Shown: positions 1 through 8,072 of the stretch, piece after piece
How positions within the stretch are numbered: the first letter of the stretch is position 1
How the letters are laid out: each line of letters opens with the position of its first letter
DNA from: an uncultured Selenomonadaceae bacterium
GTDB lineage: Bacteria; Bacillota; Negativicutes; Selenomonadales; Selenomonadaceae
Reading direction: 5' to 3'
NCBI GenBank assembly: GCA_905234365.1
Contig: CAJOHI010000011.1
Span: 1 to 36,620, forward strand
DNA length: 36,620 nt
The notes under the pieces: model-generated
What the model was told of the DNA's origin: nothing
Databases searched by the model: none
The model's input: only the letters and a program-made list of their open reading frames with translations
Translations under genes and position numbers: made by a program

Positions 1-31
1 TTATTTGCCAAATTAATTTGAGGTGAAGATA

Positions 32-568
32 ATGGCATTAAAAATTCCAAACAAGTTAAAAAATTGTGCAAACTGTGGTAAAATGTTTGTTTCCTCTAGA
101 GGCGAAAAAATATGTAGAGATTGTTCAATCAAAGAGGAAGAAAAGGAAATGGCTGTACTTGATTATGTTCGTGAACATCAAGGTTCTTCTATTTCTGAAG
201 TAATGGAAGCTATGGGAGTCACTGATAGATTTATAAAAAACATGATATCGAAGGGACTCTTTGCAAATGTCGAAAGAACGGACCTTTACTATCCTTGTCA
301 ATCCTGCGGAAAACCAATAAGGAACGGCACCTATTGCAGCGATTGTTTAAGCAAGTTGAGAAATGAGACTAAAAAAATGGCAGATCAAATGTCAATTAAA
401 CTCGGTTTAAGCAATAAGCCAATATCTCAAATGTCAACTATCGAAAGGCTTAACATGCAAGCAGAAAGAGAATTTGCAAGAGAAAACAATGTAAAATCCC
501 AAAAGAGTATGTACGAAAGAATCGTAAACAAGAGAGATAATCGAGGTATCGGCACTAAAAAGAAATAA
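32..568 (+). CDS. YvyF-like zinc-ribbon protein of the flagellar-operon type
   Basis: This small soluble protein of about 178 residues has two zinc-ribbon-like Cys pairs near the N-terminus (CANCG and CRDC) and a second pair set in the middle (CQSCG and CSDC). Between them lies a helix-turn-helix-like stretch (SEVMEAMGVTDRFIKNMISKG), and the C-terminus is basic and charged. This layout resembles the YvyF/TIGR03826 family found in flagellar operons of Firmicutes, where it is thought to be regulatory; that match is from memory. The ORF track starts at a GTG inside the ribosome site. The ATG at 32 is preferred because GAGGTGA lies 5-6 bases upstream. iorA follows after 27 bp. No other flagellar gene is visible, so the neighbours neither confirm nor refute a motility role. 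Confidence 0.6.
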   Translation: MALKIPNKLKNCANCGKMFVSSRGEKICRDCSIKEEEKEMAVLDYVREHQGSSISEVMEAMGVTDRFIKNMISKGLFANVERTDLYYPCQSCGKPIRNGTYCSDCLSKLRNETKKMADQMSIKLGLSNKPISQMSTIERLNMQAEREFARENNVKSQKSMYERIVNKRDNRGIGTKKK

Positions 569-595
569 CTTTATTATAATAGGAGAGATAATTTA

Positions 596-2320
596 ATGAA
601 AGAATTAATGTTAGGAAATAAGGCAATAGCTCGCGGATTATATGAGGCCGGAGTGTGCTTTGTTTCAAGTTATCCAGGTACGCCTTCTACGGAAATTACC
701 GAAGAAGCTGTAAAATATAATGAAATATACTGCGAATGGGCACCAAATGAAAAAGTCGCTATGGAATCCGCTTTCGGCGCTTCGTTAGCAGGCAGAAGGT
801 CTTTTTGCGCTCAAAAGCACGTCGGTTTAAATGTCGCCGCTGATCCATTATTTACAATGAGTTATACAGGAGTCAATGCCGGTTTAGTCGTAGTCGTTGC
901 TGATGATGCAGGAATGCATTCAAGTCAGAATGAGCAAGACTCAAGACATTACGCCAGAGCTGCAAAAGTTCCAATGCTGGAGCCTTCAGACAGTGCTGAG
1001 GCTTTAGAATTTACCAAGCTGGCTTACGAAATCAGTGAAAAATTTGATACACCTGTAATTATTAAGATGTGCACTCGTGTTGCTCATTCTCAATCAATCG
1101 TTGAGACTTCTGAACGTGTTGTGCCAATTAAAAGTTATGAAAAAAATATTGCAAAATATGTCATGATGCCTGGAAATGCTAAGAAACGTCACCCAATAGT
1201 TGAGGCGAGAACAAAGGCGCTGATTGAGTATGCAGAGACGACACCAATAAACCGCATTGAATTTAATTCCGACGAAATTGGAATTATCACTGCGTCAACT
1301 TGCTATCAATACGTTAAAGAAGTTTTCGGCGATGAGGCAAGTATTTTAAAATTAGGCATGACATATCCGTTGCCTGTTGAACTTATAAAAAATTTTGCGT
1401 CGAAAGTTAAAAAATTATTCGTCGTTGAAGAACTTGATCCAATTATTGAAAACTTTATAAAATCACTCGGAATTGAAGTCAGTGGCAGTGATATTTTGCC
1501 GCGCATTGATGAATTTTCACAGAATTTAATCGCTGATGCTTTCTTTAAAAATAAAACTTCAAAAGGAGTTTCAATCGAAGATCAAATTCCAATGCGTCCG
1601 CCGGTTATGTGTGCTGGTTGTCCGCATAGAGGTTTATTTTACACTCTCAAAAAGCGCAAATGTACTGTTTTAGGCGATATTGGTTGTTATACACTTGGAG
1701 CCGTGCCACCGCTTAGCACGATTGAAATGACTCTTTGTATGGGTGCGTCAATCGGAGCAACTCACGGATTTAATAAGATTCTCGGTAAGGAAAGCGAAGG
1801 CAAAACTGTTGCCGTTATAGGCGATTCAACCTTTGTACATTCAGGAATGACTGCACTCGCAAATGTCGCTTACAATCAATCTAATTCGACGGTGATAATT
1901 CTTGACAATTCAATAACAGGCATGACTGGACACCAGCAGAATCCAACGACCGGTTACAATATTAAAGGCGATCCAGCCGGTAAAATTAATCTTGAAGAAC
2001 TTGTCAAGGCAATGGGAATAAATCGCGTCAGAGTGGTTGACCCTTATAATCTCAAAGAATGTGAAGAAGCCGTCAAGGAAGAATTGTCAGTTGAGGAGCC
2101 GTCAGTTATAATTTCACGTCGTCCTTGTGCGCTTTTGAAATATGTTAAGCATAAGGCGCCATTGAGTGTTGACGCTGAAAAATGTATAGGTTGTAAATCC
2201 TGCATGAAAATAGGTTGCCCTGCCATTTCGATGAAAAACGACAAAGCAACCGTCGATGTTACTCAATGTGTTGGTTGTGGTGTTTGTGCTCAACTTTGTC
2301 CTAAAAAGGCATTTAGCTGA
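596..2320 (+). CDS. iorA: Indolepyruvate ferredoxin oxidoreductase, alpha subunit
   Basis: This cytoplasmic thiamine-diphosphate enzyme subunit oxidatively decarboxylates indolepyruvate and related aryl pyruvates to acyl-CoA, reducing ferredoxin. At 574 residues it is of normal family length. The N-terminal pyrimidine-binding domain contains SSYPGTPSTEI. The cofactor domain has CAGCPHRGLFY, GDIGCYTLG and a GDSTFVHSG...N TPP motif at about residues 335-450. The C-terminus carries two 4Fe-4S motifs, CIGCKSCMKIGCP and CVGCGVCAQLCP. An AGGAGAG ribosome site precedes the ATG. The beta subunit gene (iorB), which usually follows, is absent. Instead a WavE-family gene starts 30 bp downstream, and the last 131 bp of iorA are duplicated at 3895-4025, so the operon has probably been interrupted by an insertion. 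Confidence 0.95.
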   Translation: MKELMLGNKAIARGLYEAGVCFVSSYPGTPSTEITEEAVKYNEIYCEWAPNEKVAMESAFGASLAGRRSFCAQKHVGLNVAADPLFTMSYTGVNAGLVVVVADDAGMHSSQNEQDSRHYARAAKVPMLEPSDSAEALEFTKLAYEISEKFDTPVIIKMCTRVAHSQSIVETSERVVPIKSYEKNIAKYVMMPGNAKKRHPIVEARTKALIEYAETTPINRIEFNSDEIGIITASTCYQYVKEVFGDEASILKLGMTYPLPVELIKNFASKVKKLFVVEELDPIIENFIKSLGIEVSGSDILPRIDEFSQNLIADAFFKNKTSKGVSIEDQIPMRPPVMCAGCPHRGLFYTLKKRKCTVLGDIGCYTLGAVPPLSTIEMTLCMGASIGATHGFNKILGKESEGKTVAVIGDSTFVHSGMTALANVAYNQSNSTVIILDNSITGMTGHQQNPTTGYNIKGDPAGKINLEELVKAMGINRVRVVDPYNLKECEEAVKEELSVEEPSVIISRRPCALLKYVKHKAPLSVDAEKCIGCKSCMKIGCPAISMKNDKATVDVTQCVGCGVCAQLCPKKAFS

Positions 2321-2324
2321 ATTT
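2194..2324 (+). repeat. 131-bp direct repeat, copy A (functional 3' end of iorA)
   Basis: This segment matches 3895-4025 at 126 of 131 positions in the same orientation, and all five differences are transitions. It covers the last ferredoxin cluster of iorA, the stop codon and four bases beyond. The two copies are 1701 bp apart and bracket the first WavE-family gene. Confidence 0.95.
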
Positions 2325-2349
2325 AAAGATTAACTAGGGAGAAAAATCT

Positions 2350-3839
2350 ATGTTTGATCGTAAAAAAATTATTAATCAAATAAACGAACTTCAAAAATTT
2401 TCTTCGCAACACAATTTGCTTTACGTTGCAGGAATAGTTAATATCGGCTTGCCATTTGCAATTCTTAATAAGCTTAAAATCAATTTAAAGGGAATTCTGT
2501 CACTTAACAATACTACCCCCCCCCTCAGGTTTCCAATTTAACACAATTTAACTTTCCTGTTATACAAATTAGTGAATTGCTTAATGCCCCTTCTTTGGTA
2601 TCATCAAACAACATTGGAATAGTTCTTTTTGATGGAGAAAAACGTAATAGCAATAATCTATTCATTAAAATCAATCTAAATGGTCATCTTGTTCAGATAC
2701 CGGTGTTTGCAATCGAAATAAATGATGCTTCCATAATGTTTGACATTATTAATGCAAATGAGATAATCAATCAGCAACAAATGATTTATGGTTTCACAAA
2801 TATAAAAAAGATGTTGCAGCATCTTTTCAGAGGATTTAATGCAATATCAACGGAGCATGAATTACTATTTTTTATGCATATCAATAGGCAATTCAAATAT
2901 GCGCCGGTATTTCCAATTACAGATACTGCCATTATAATAACAGGACTTATTGAATACGACGATGATATGACGTTGAAAACTGCAATCATGTATCGAAAAT
3001 GGTATCCAAATATTCCGATTATAGTTTCAACTTGGAAAGATCAGCCAACTAAGGAATTTAAAAAAATTTTATCTCAACACAATATTAAAGTTCTCGGCAA
3101 TAATTATCCTAAAGTTCATGAGAGTATCAATTTTCAGTTGGAAGTCACTCGTCGTGCGATAGAACTTGTCAAAAAAAATAAAAATATTAATTACGTTATA
3201 AGAACACGTACTGATTGGAGCATTAATAAACCAGATTTTCTTATATATCTCAAAAATTTATGCAAACAATTTCCTGCTGGTACTCCTAACATGAAGGAAA
3301 GAATTATTTCATTAGGTGGTGAATGTGGACACAAGTTTGTTCCGTTTCATGCAAGTGATTTTTTAGTTTTTGGAAATATAAGTGATATGTATAACATGTA
3401 TTCAATACCTCAACAATCAGAAAGAAATCCTTATGGCTATCGTCATTTAAGTCGAATGTATCCATTGAAAGAAAAATTGGGTTATTATGAACTTTTAAAT
3501 CCTTTTAAATTGAAGAATGATCCTAAATTTAGAGAAAAATTTTCAAAATATAAACGACTTATTGATAAGTCTACAAGTGGTGGTGGTGAAACTTATCTCC
3601 ATAGAATTTTTTATGAAACCTATATTGCAAAGATAGATCATGAGCATTTTTTTGAGGCTTATGAGGATTATCTCAAACGATGTGCAATTATCATTGATCC
3701 TACTCAACTTTTAACTTGTTTTCCAAAATATGAACAATCATATAGATATGAACTTTATCAATGTTATCAATATCCTACAAGTGGTGGATTGGATTTTGCA
3801 ACTTGGCTTGAACTTTATCTTGAATGGAAAAATTCTTAA
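2350..3839 (+). CDS. WavE-family LPS biosynthesis protein, split at a C9 tract (phase-variable candidate)
   Basis: Two ORFs (2350-2541 and 2577-3839) together form one protein that is paralogous to the intact 486-residue protein at 21422. Shared blocks include AIIITGLIEYDDD/AIVIQGPL, TAIMYRKWYPNIPIIVSTWK/TAQTYRTRYPNIPIVISTWK, IRTRTDWSINKPDFL and the C-terminal DF..WL motif. These match WavE-type LPS synthesis proteins, likely cytoplasmic glycosyltransferases. The break lies at nine C residues (2516-2524). With ten C residues the frame reads PPPQVSNLTQFNFPVIQISELL into the second ORF and gives about 496 residues. As written the gene is off after 63 codons. The ATG at 2350 has AGGGAGA upstream. 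It lies in the segment flanked by the iorA-end repeats. Confidence 0.8.
2516..2524 (+). repeat. C9 homopolymer tract within a coding region
   Basis: Nine consecutive C residues lie in an AT-rich gene, exactly where the reading frame is lost. One added base, or two removed, restores the frame. Such tracts change length by slipped-strand mispairing in contingency genes, although sequencing error is also common at homopolymers. Confidence 0.9.
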
Positions 3840-3894
3840 TGAATTACATATAAAAAAGTGGTATCGTTTAGGATAAAATAATTTATTATTATTT

Positions 3895-4025
3895 TAAATC
3901 TTGCATGAAAATAGGTTGCCTTGCCATTTCGATAAAAAACGGCAAAGCAACCGTCGATGTTACTCAATATGTTGGTTGTGGTGTTTGTGCTCAACTTTGT
4001 CCTAAAAAGGCATTTAGCTGAATTT
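3895..4025 (+). pseudogene. Relic duplicate of the iorA 3' end
   Basis: This is the second copy of the 131-bp repeat and has no start codon or upstream part of iorA. Its five transitions change Pro to Leu, Met to Ile, Asp to Gly and a cluster Cys to Tyr (QCVGCG becomes QYVGCG), with one silent change. This fits decay without selection. It ends 9 bp before the convergent VOC gene, so the sequence after it is probably the original downstream flank of iorA. The 55 bp between the WavE stop and this relic hold no recognisable gene. Confidence 0.9.
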
Positions 4026-4034
4026 GCTGCAAAC

Positions 4035-4436
4035 TTATCTTCCAACTTCGCGTTTGGCGATAAGTTCAATTTCGTTGCCTTCTTCGTCAGTGATAACGCT
4101 GGCATAGCAGAGATCGCCGGTTGTTCTTGCTCCGCTAACGACGTTATAGCCGTCTTCCTGCAGTCTCTTAGTCATGTCGTCAACGTCTTTTCTATCGCCG
4201 ACTTCAATCGCGATGTGATGATAACCGGTGCGGTAAGTACCTTTTGGAGGATCGTCCATAGTAGGACGCTGCATGATTTCAAGGTGAGAACCGTCTTCAA
4301 AAGTGAGGAAGTAGGCGCTAAAGCCTGTGCGGAAATTGTGATATTTTTCGGCGCTCTTGGCTTTGAAGTACTTAACGAAAAGGTCTCTGCACTTTTCCAT
4401 ATCGTTGACATACATTGCAACATGTTCAATTCTCAT
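4035..4436 (-). CDS. VOC-superfamily (glyoxalase/dioxygenase-fold) protein
   Basis: This protein of about 133 residues has the paired beta-alpha-beta-beta-beta layout of the VOC fold. It starts MRIEHVAMYVNDMEKCRDLF, has a central HLEIMQRP, and its second half has GYHHIAIEVGD followed by DEEGNEIELIA. Putative metal ligands are His5, the central Glu, the His of YHHIAIEV and the Glu of NEIELI. The substrate cannot be told from sequence; relatives include lactoylglutathione lyases and methylmalonyl-CoA epimerase. The track start is 30 bases too early. The ATG at 4436 is preferred because AGGAGTG lies about 8 bases upstream. It is divergent from the AraC regulator at 4561, with a palindrome between them, so it may be that regulator's target. 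Confidence 0.8.
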   Translation of the reverse strand: MRIEHVAMYVNDMEKCRDLFVKYFKAKSAEKYHNFRTGFSAYFLTFEDGSHLEIMQRPTMDDPPKGTYRTGYHHIAIEVGDRKDVDDMTKRLQEDGYNVVSGARTTGDLCYASVITDEEGNEIELIAKREVGR

Positions 4437-4507
4437 TTCGTTCACACTCCTAAAAAATATTTGCAACAGGTTTATCTTTGAGGCTATAATAACATTAAAA
4501 TCACATA

Positions 4508-4530
4508 TCAGTTATATTAAAATTAACTGA
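4508..4530. promoter_or_regulatory. Inverted repeat between divergent VOC and araC-type genes
   Basis: TCAGTTA and TAACTGA form a perfect 7-bp inverted repeat around a 9-bp AT spacer in the 124-bp divergent intergenic region. The position suits an operator for the adjacent regulator. Binding is inferred only from position and symmetry. Confidence 0.4.
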
Positions 4531-4560
4531 CCGATAAGGCAAAATTGATAAGGTGAAAAA

Positions 4561-5448
4561 ATGTATAAATTCAGCGATGAGGTTAATGTTGATTCAGAAG
4601 GACGAGAAATTAGGAAGCATGGCGATTTAGATTATCCGGTTGCCTGTTATTATAACGACATGAATAAAGATTTAGTTATTTGGCACTGGCATGAGGAATT
4701 TGAATTGATAATTGTTAAGCGTGGTTCAGTAAAAATAAGTGTAGGTTCAGTTGAGGAGATTCTAAAAGAAGGAGACGGCTGTTTTATTAATTCCAATGTA
4801 GCACATTCGGTTTTAAAAGTTGATGAGCAGCAGGAAGGAATTATAAATTCAATCGTCTTTCATGCGAAGTTGATAGGCGGAAGGCACAGTATTTATTGGA
4901 AAAAATATCTAAAACCGCTGATTGACAGTAAAAAACGGCAGTTTATGATATTTAAATCGACAGAAGATAAAGAGATAACTCAGCTGATACAAACAGCATG
5001 GCAGACAGAAGCGGAAGAAAAATCCGGTTTTGAATTTGAAGTACGAAATTTTTTATCACGGATAATATTTTTAATTTCAGAAGGCGAGTGCAAAAAGGAT
5101 TATATACCGACAGTGCGAGAAATACGAGATATGGAACGAACAAAAGCAATGATAACATTTATAGAAAATCACTTTAAAGACGAAGTGAGTTTAAGTCAAA
5201 TATCTAGAGTGGTGGCAGTAAGTGAAGGCGAATGTTTGAGGTGTTTTAAGCGAGTAACAGGAATTACACCAATAAGATTTATGAAAGAATATCGACTTAT
5301 AAGAGCAGCAGAACAGATACGAACAACACGGCAAAATATTTCGGAGATAGCGGAAGACTGCGGATTTTTAGACATGAGTTACTTTGCAAAGTCGTTTAAA
5401 GCGATTTTTAAGGAATCGCCAACGGAATATCGCAACGCTAATATTTGA
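4561..5448 (+). CDS. AraC-family transcriptional regulator with cupin sensor domain
   Basis: This 295-residue regulator has an N-terminal cupin-like sensing domain (about 35-110, with HWHEEFELIIVKRGSVKISVG) and a C-terminal AraC DNA-binding region (about 195-293). The two helix-turn-helix segments are VSLSQISRVVAVSEGECLRCFKRVTGITP and QNISEIAEDCGFLDMSYFAKSFKAIFKESPTEYR. Length and order are typical of AraC regulators that respond to small molecules such as sugars. The ATG follows AAGGTGA. The gene is divergent from the VOC gene with a shared upstream palindrome, and a terminator follows. The effector is not predictable. Confidence 0.9.
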   Translation: MYKFSDEVNVDSEGREIRKHGDLDYPVACYYNDMNKDLVIWHWHEEFELIIVKRGSVKISVGSVEEILKEGDGCFINSNVAHSVLKVDEQQEGIINSIVFHAKLIGGRHSIYWKKYLKPLIDSKKRQFMIFKSTEDKEITQLIQTAWQTEAEEKSGFEFEVRNFLSRIIFLISEGECKKDYIPTVREIRDMERTKAMITFIENHFKDEVSLSQISRVVAVSEGECLRCFKRVTGITPIRFMKEYRLIRAAEQIRTTRQNISEIAEDCGFLDMSYFAKSFKAIFKESPTEYRNANI

Positions 5449-5486
5449 CGCCTCTCCAGAGCTAAAGCTAAAAAATTCTAATTACC

Positions 5487-5530
5487 AGTTCATTTTAAAG
5501 ACAACATTTACTGCCTTAAAATGACTTTTT
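5487..5530 (+). terminator. Intrinsic terminator after the AraC-type gene
   Basis: AGTTCATTTTAAAG pairs imperfectly with CTTAAAATGACT across a 14-base loop and is followed by TTTTT. The AT-rich stem is long enough to serve as a rho-independent terminator between the regulator and the PBP gene. Confidence 0.55.
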
Positions 5531-5595
5531 ATTATATCACTATTACTAAGTGGCTCGTGCATTTAGGTTAAAATTATAATATCAGGAGGAAAGTT

Positions 5596-7908
5596 ATGGA
5601 AAGCAGACGCGAACGACGAACTACGGAAGGCGCATCAAGTTCAAGTACTTCAAATAGTCGAAGTAGTAAAAATTCGTCGACGTTTACTGTTAAACGAGTA
5701 ATAATTGGCGTTATCATCTTGTCTTTAATGGCAGCAATAGGCGTCGGCATTGGCTTTGTTACAGCTTCAATCAATACTAAGGCGGACTTATCGCAGGATA
5801 TTTTGCCGCCGGTTTCTTCACAAATTTACGATTCGGCAGGAAATGAACTTGCAAATATTCACGCAACGGAAAATCGACTGCCGGTTAAAATTGAACAGGT
5901 ACCAATAAATTTACAACATGCTTTTATTGCCATTGAAGACAACAGATTTTACGAACACAATGGCATTGATCCGCGTGGACTTTTAAGAGCTGCCTGGTCT
6001 AACATAAATGATAGAGAAATCAGCGAAGGCGGTTCAACTATTACGCAACAGTTGGCAAAAAATGCTTATTTGACGCAAGAACGAACTATGCAGCGTAAAA
6101 TTCAGGAAATGTTTCTTGCTATGAAGTTAGAAAAACAGTATACCAAGCAGGAAATTTTAGAATTATATTTGAATCAAATTTATTTTGGTCAAGGTGCTTA
6201 TGGTGTCCAGGCAGCGGCAAAAACTTATTTTGGCAAAAATGTTGAAGAATTAGACTTATCCGAATGTGCGCTCTTGGCAGGTATTCCAAAGAGTCCTAAT
6301 TATTATTCGCCGTTTAATGATGTGCAAGCAGCTAAAGACCGTCGCGGAATAGTTTTAGATCAAATGGTTAAGTACGGCTATATTGGACGCATGGAAGCGC
6401 AAGATGCTAAGGCGGAAGAATTGCATTTGGCGCCTTTGGCACAGCCGACCGACAAGAAGGAAGCAGCCTATTTTATTGATTATGTAACGCAGCTTTTAAT
6501 TGATAAATACGGTGCCGATGCCGTTTACAAAGAAGGTCTTAAAGTTTACACTACTATTGATATGGACATGCAGCACAAAGCTGAAGCAGCAGTTGCAGAA
6601 AATTTGCCTGACTACGGAACAGATGCCAATGGTGTAATGCAGCCGCAAGCCTCACTTGTCGCGATTGATCCGAAAACAGGATATATCAAGGCAATGGTTG
6701 GCGGTCGCGGAACAGATCAATTTAATCGTGCCACTTTGGCAGAACGTCAGCCAGGTTCAGCGTTTAAGCCTTTTGTATTTGCAACGGCACTTGAAAATAA
6801 TTTTACGCCAGATACTACGATTGAAGACAGTCCAATTACAATTAATGGTTGGTCGCCGCAAAATGACAGCCGCAGATTTTCCGGACCGGTTACAATGAGG
6901 ACGGTTGCTACTTTTTCGATGAACGTACCGACAGTTAAAATTGCTCAAAAAGTTGGTATGGATAAAATTATTTATTACGCTCAAGAAATGGGAATTACTA
7001 CTTTTGTACTTGACGGTGACACGAACGACAGAAATTTTGCAACTACTCTCGGCGGCATGACGAAGGGTGTAACACCTTTAGAGTTGACAAGTGCTTACGG
7101 AACTTTTGCCAATAAAGGTATTTATGTGCAGCATACTGCCATCACAAAGGTTTTGGATCGTAACGGCAAAATTTTAGAGCAAGCAGATCCGCAAGGTAAA
7201 ATCGTACTCAGTGAAGAAGGCACAGCAGATTTGACAAGCATGTTAGAAGATGTAATTTTACGCGGCACCGGTAAACGTGCTCAAATTGGCAGACCGGCAG
7301 CAGGCAAAACCGGCACAACTTCCAATTATCACGATGCCTGGTTTGTTGGATACACGCCGGATTTAGTCGCCGGTGTTTGGGTTGGCAATGATAACAATAC
7401 GAGTCTTGACGGAATTATGGGCGGTCAAACACCTGCTGCAATTTGGAGCAATTTTATGCAAAATGCGCTTGCTGATGTTCCTGTTCACGATTTTGATGAT
7501 CTTGTTGTTTACAGACGAAACAGTAAAACTATAAATGAATTACGCGACGATAACAGCAGTAATGAGCGAACTAACAGACGCCGCAACAGAAATTATGATG
7601 ATTCTTATGAAGAATCGACGCCACGTCGTCGTGAATCTACTCAATCGCAGTCACAATCTCAACCACAACAGACTTATGAGGAACCACAACGCCAATCTCA
7701 ACCTGAACCGCAACAAACTTATAATGAGCCAACTTATTCTGAACCGCAGAACTCGTCAGCACCTCAAAGAGAGATGACGCCGGAACCGGTATATAATGAG
7801 CCTGAACCTGAACCGGTTTACAATGAACCACCACCTTCAAGAAATCCGGTTTCAAATGATTACTCAGATGTTCCAACACCTGGCGGCGATACCGTTAAAG
7901 GACGATGA
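5596..7908 (+). CDS. Class A penicillin-binding protein 1A (bifunctional peptidoglycan synthase)
   Basis: This inner-membrane enzyme polymerises lipid II and crosslinks peptidoglycan. It has a basic cytoplasmic head and one membrane segment (VIIGVIILSLMAAIGVGIGFV, about 35-55). The GT51 glycosyltransferase domain has EDNRFYEHNGIDPRG and GGSTITQQLAKN. The transpeptidase domain has catalytic GSAFK (about residue 388), SMN and KTGTT (about 570). All key motifs are intact. The last 100 or so residues are a disordered Gln/Pro/Glu tail with repeats such as QTYEEP, TYNEP and PVYNEP. The ATG follows AGGAGG. It appears to be a single-gene unit, with a terminator upstream and the fba promoter downstream. 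Confidence 0.95.
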   Translation: MESRRERRTTEGASSSSTSNSRSSKNSSTFTVKRVIIGVIILSLMAAIGVGIGFVTASINTKADLSQDILPPVSSQIYDSAGNELANIHATENRLPVKIEQVPINLQHAFIAIEDNRFYEHNGIDPRGLLRAAWSNINDREISEGGSTITQQLAKNAYLTQERTMQRKIQEMFLAMKLEKQYTKQEILELYLNQIYFGQGAYGVQAAAKTYFGKNVEELDLSECALLAGIPKSPNYYSPFNDVQAAKDRRGIVLDQMVKYGYIGRMEAQDAKAEELHLAPLAQPTDKKEAAYFIDYVTQLLIDKYGADAVYKEGLKVYTTIDMDMQHKAEAAVAENLPDYGTDANGVMQPQASLVAIDPKTGYIKAMVGGRGTDQFNRATLAERQPGSAFKPFVFATALENNFTPDTTIEDSPITINGWSPQNDSRRFSGPVTMRTVATFSMNVPTVKIAQKVGMDKIIYYAQEMGITTFVLDGDTNDRNFATTLGGMTKGVTPLELTSAYGTFANKGIYVQHTAITKVLDRNGKILEQADPQGKIVLSEEGTADLTSMLEDVILRGTGKRAQIGRPAAGKTGTTSNYHDAWFVGYTPDLVAGVWVGNDNNTSLDGIMGGQTPAAIWSNFMQNALADVPVHDFDDLVVYRRNSKTINELRDDNSSNERTNRRRNRNYDDSYEESTPRRRESTQSQSQSQPQQTYEEPQRQSQPEPQQTYNEPTYSEPQNSSAPQREMTPEPVYNEPEPEPVYNEPPPSRNPVSNDYSDVPTPGGDTVKGR

Positions 7909-7970
7909 TAGTAAAACTCATGCTTATTTTGTGAATATAAAAAAATTTTTTGAAAATTTTAAAATTACTA

Positions 7971-8000
7971 TTGCATTTTTCTAATCGTTTGTGCTATACT
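7971..8000 (+). promoter_or_regulatory. Sigma-70-type promoter for fba
   Basis: A -35 box TTGCAT and a -10 box TATACT are separated by 18 bp, and a TG one base before the -10 makes an extended -10. It lies 73 bp before the aldolase ATG, with no competing gene between. Confidence 0.65.
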
Positions 8001-8072
8001 AATTGCAGTTAATGAGTCGGAGTTAAAAAACTCTGCTAAATAATACTTTATATGTTTTAGGAGGTTGATGTC

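Noticed and set aside
2194-4025. Insertion sequence between the iorA-end repeats
   Set aside because: No transposase, no terminal inverted repeats and no short target duplication; the flanks are host gene sequence.
3957-4481. Plus-strand 174-residue ORF
   Set aside because: It is the antisense shadow of the VOC gene plus the iorA relic; it has no ribosome site and no recognisable motif.
5575-5580. TATAAT as promoter of the PBP gene
   Set aside because: It lies only 16 bp before the ATG and abuts the ribosome site, with no -35 match, so the transcript would lack room for the AGGAGG.
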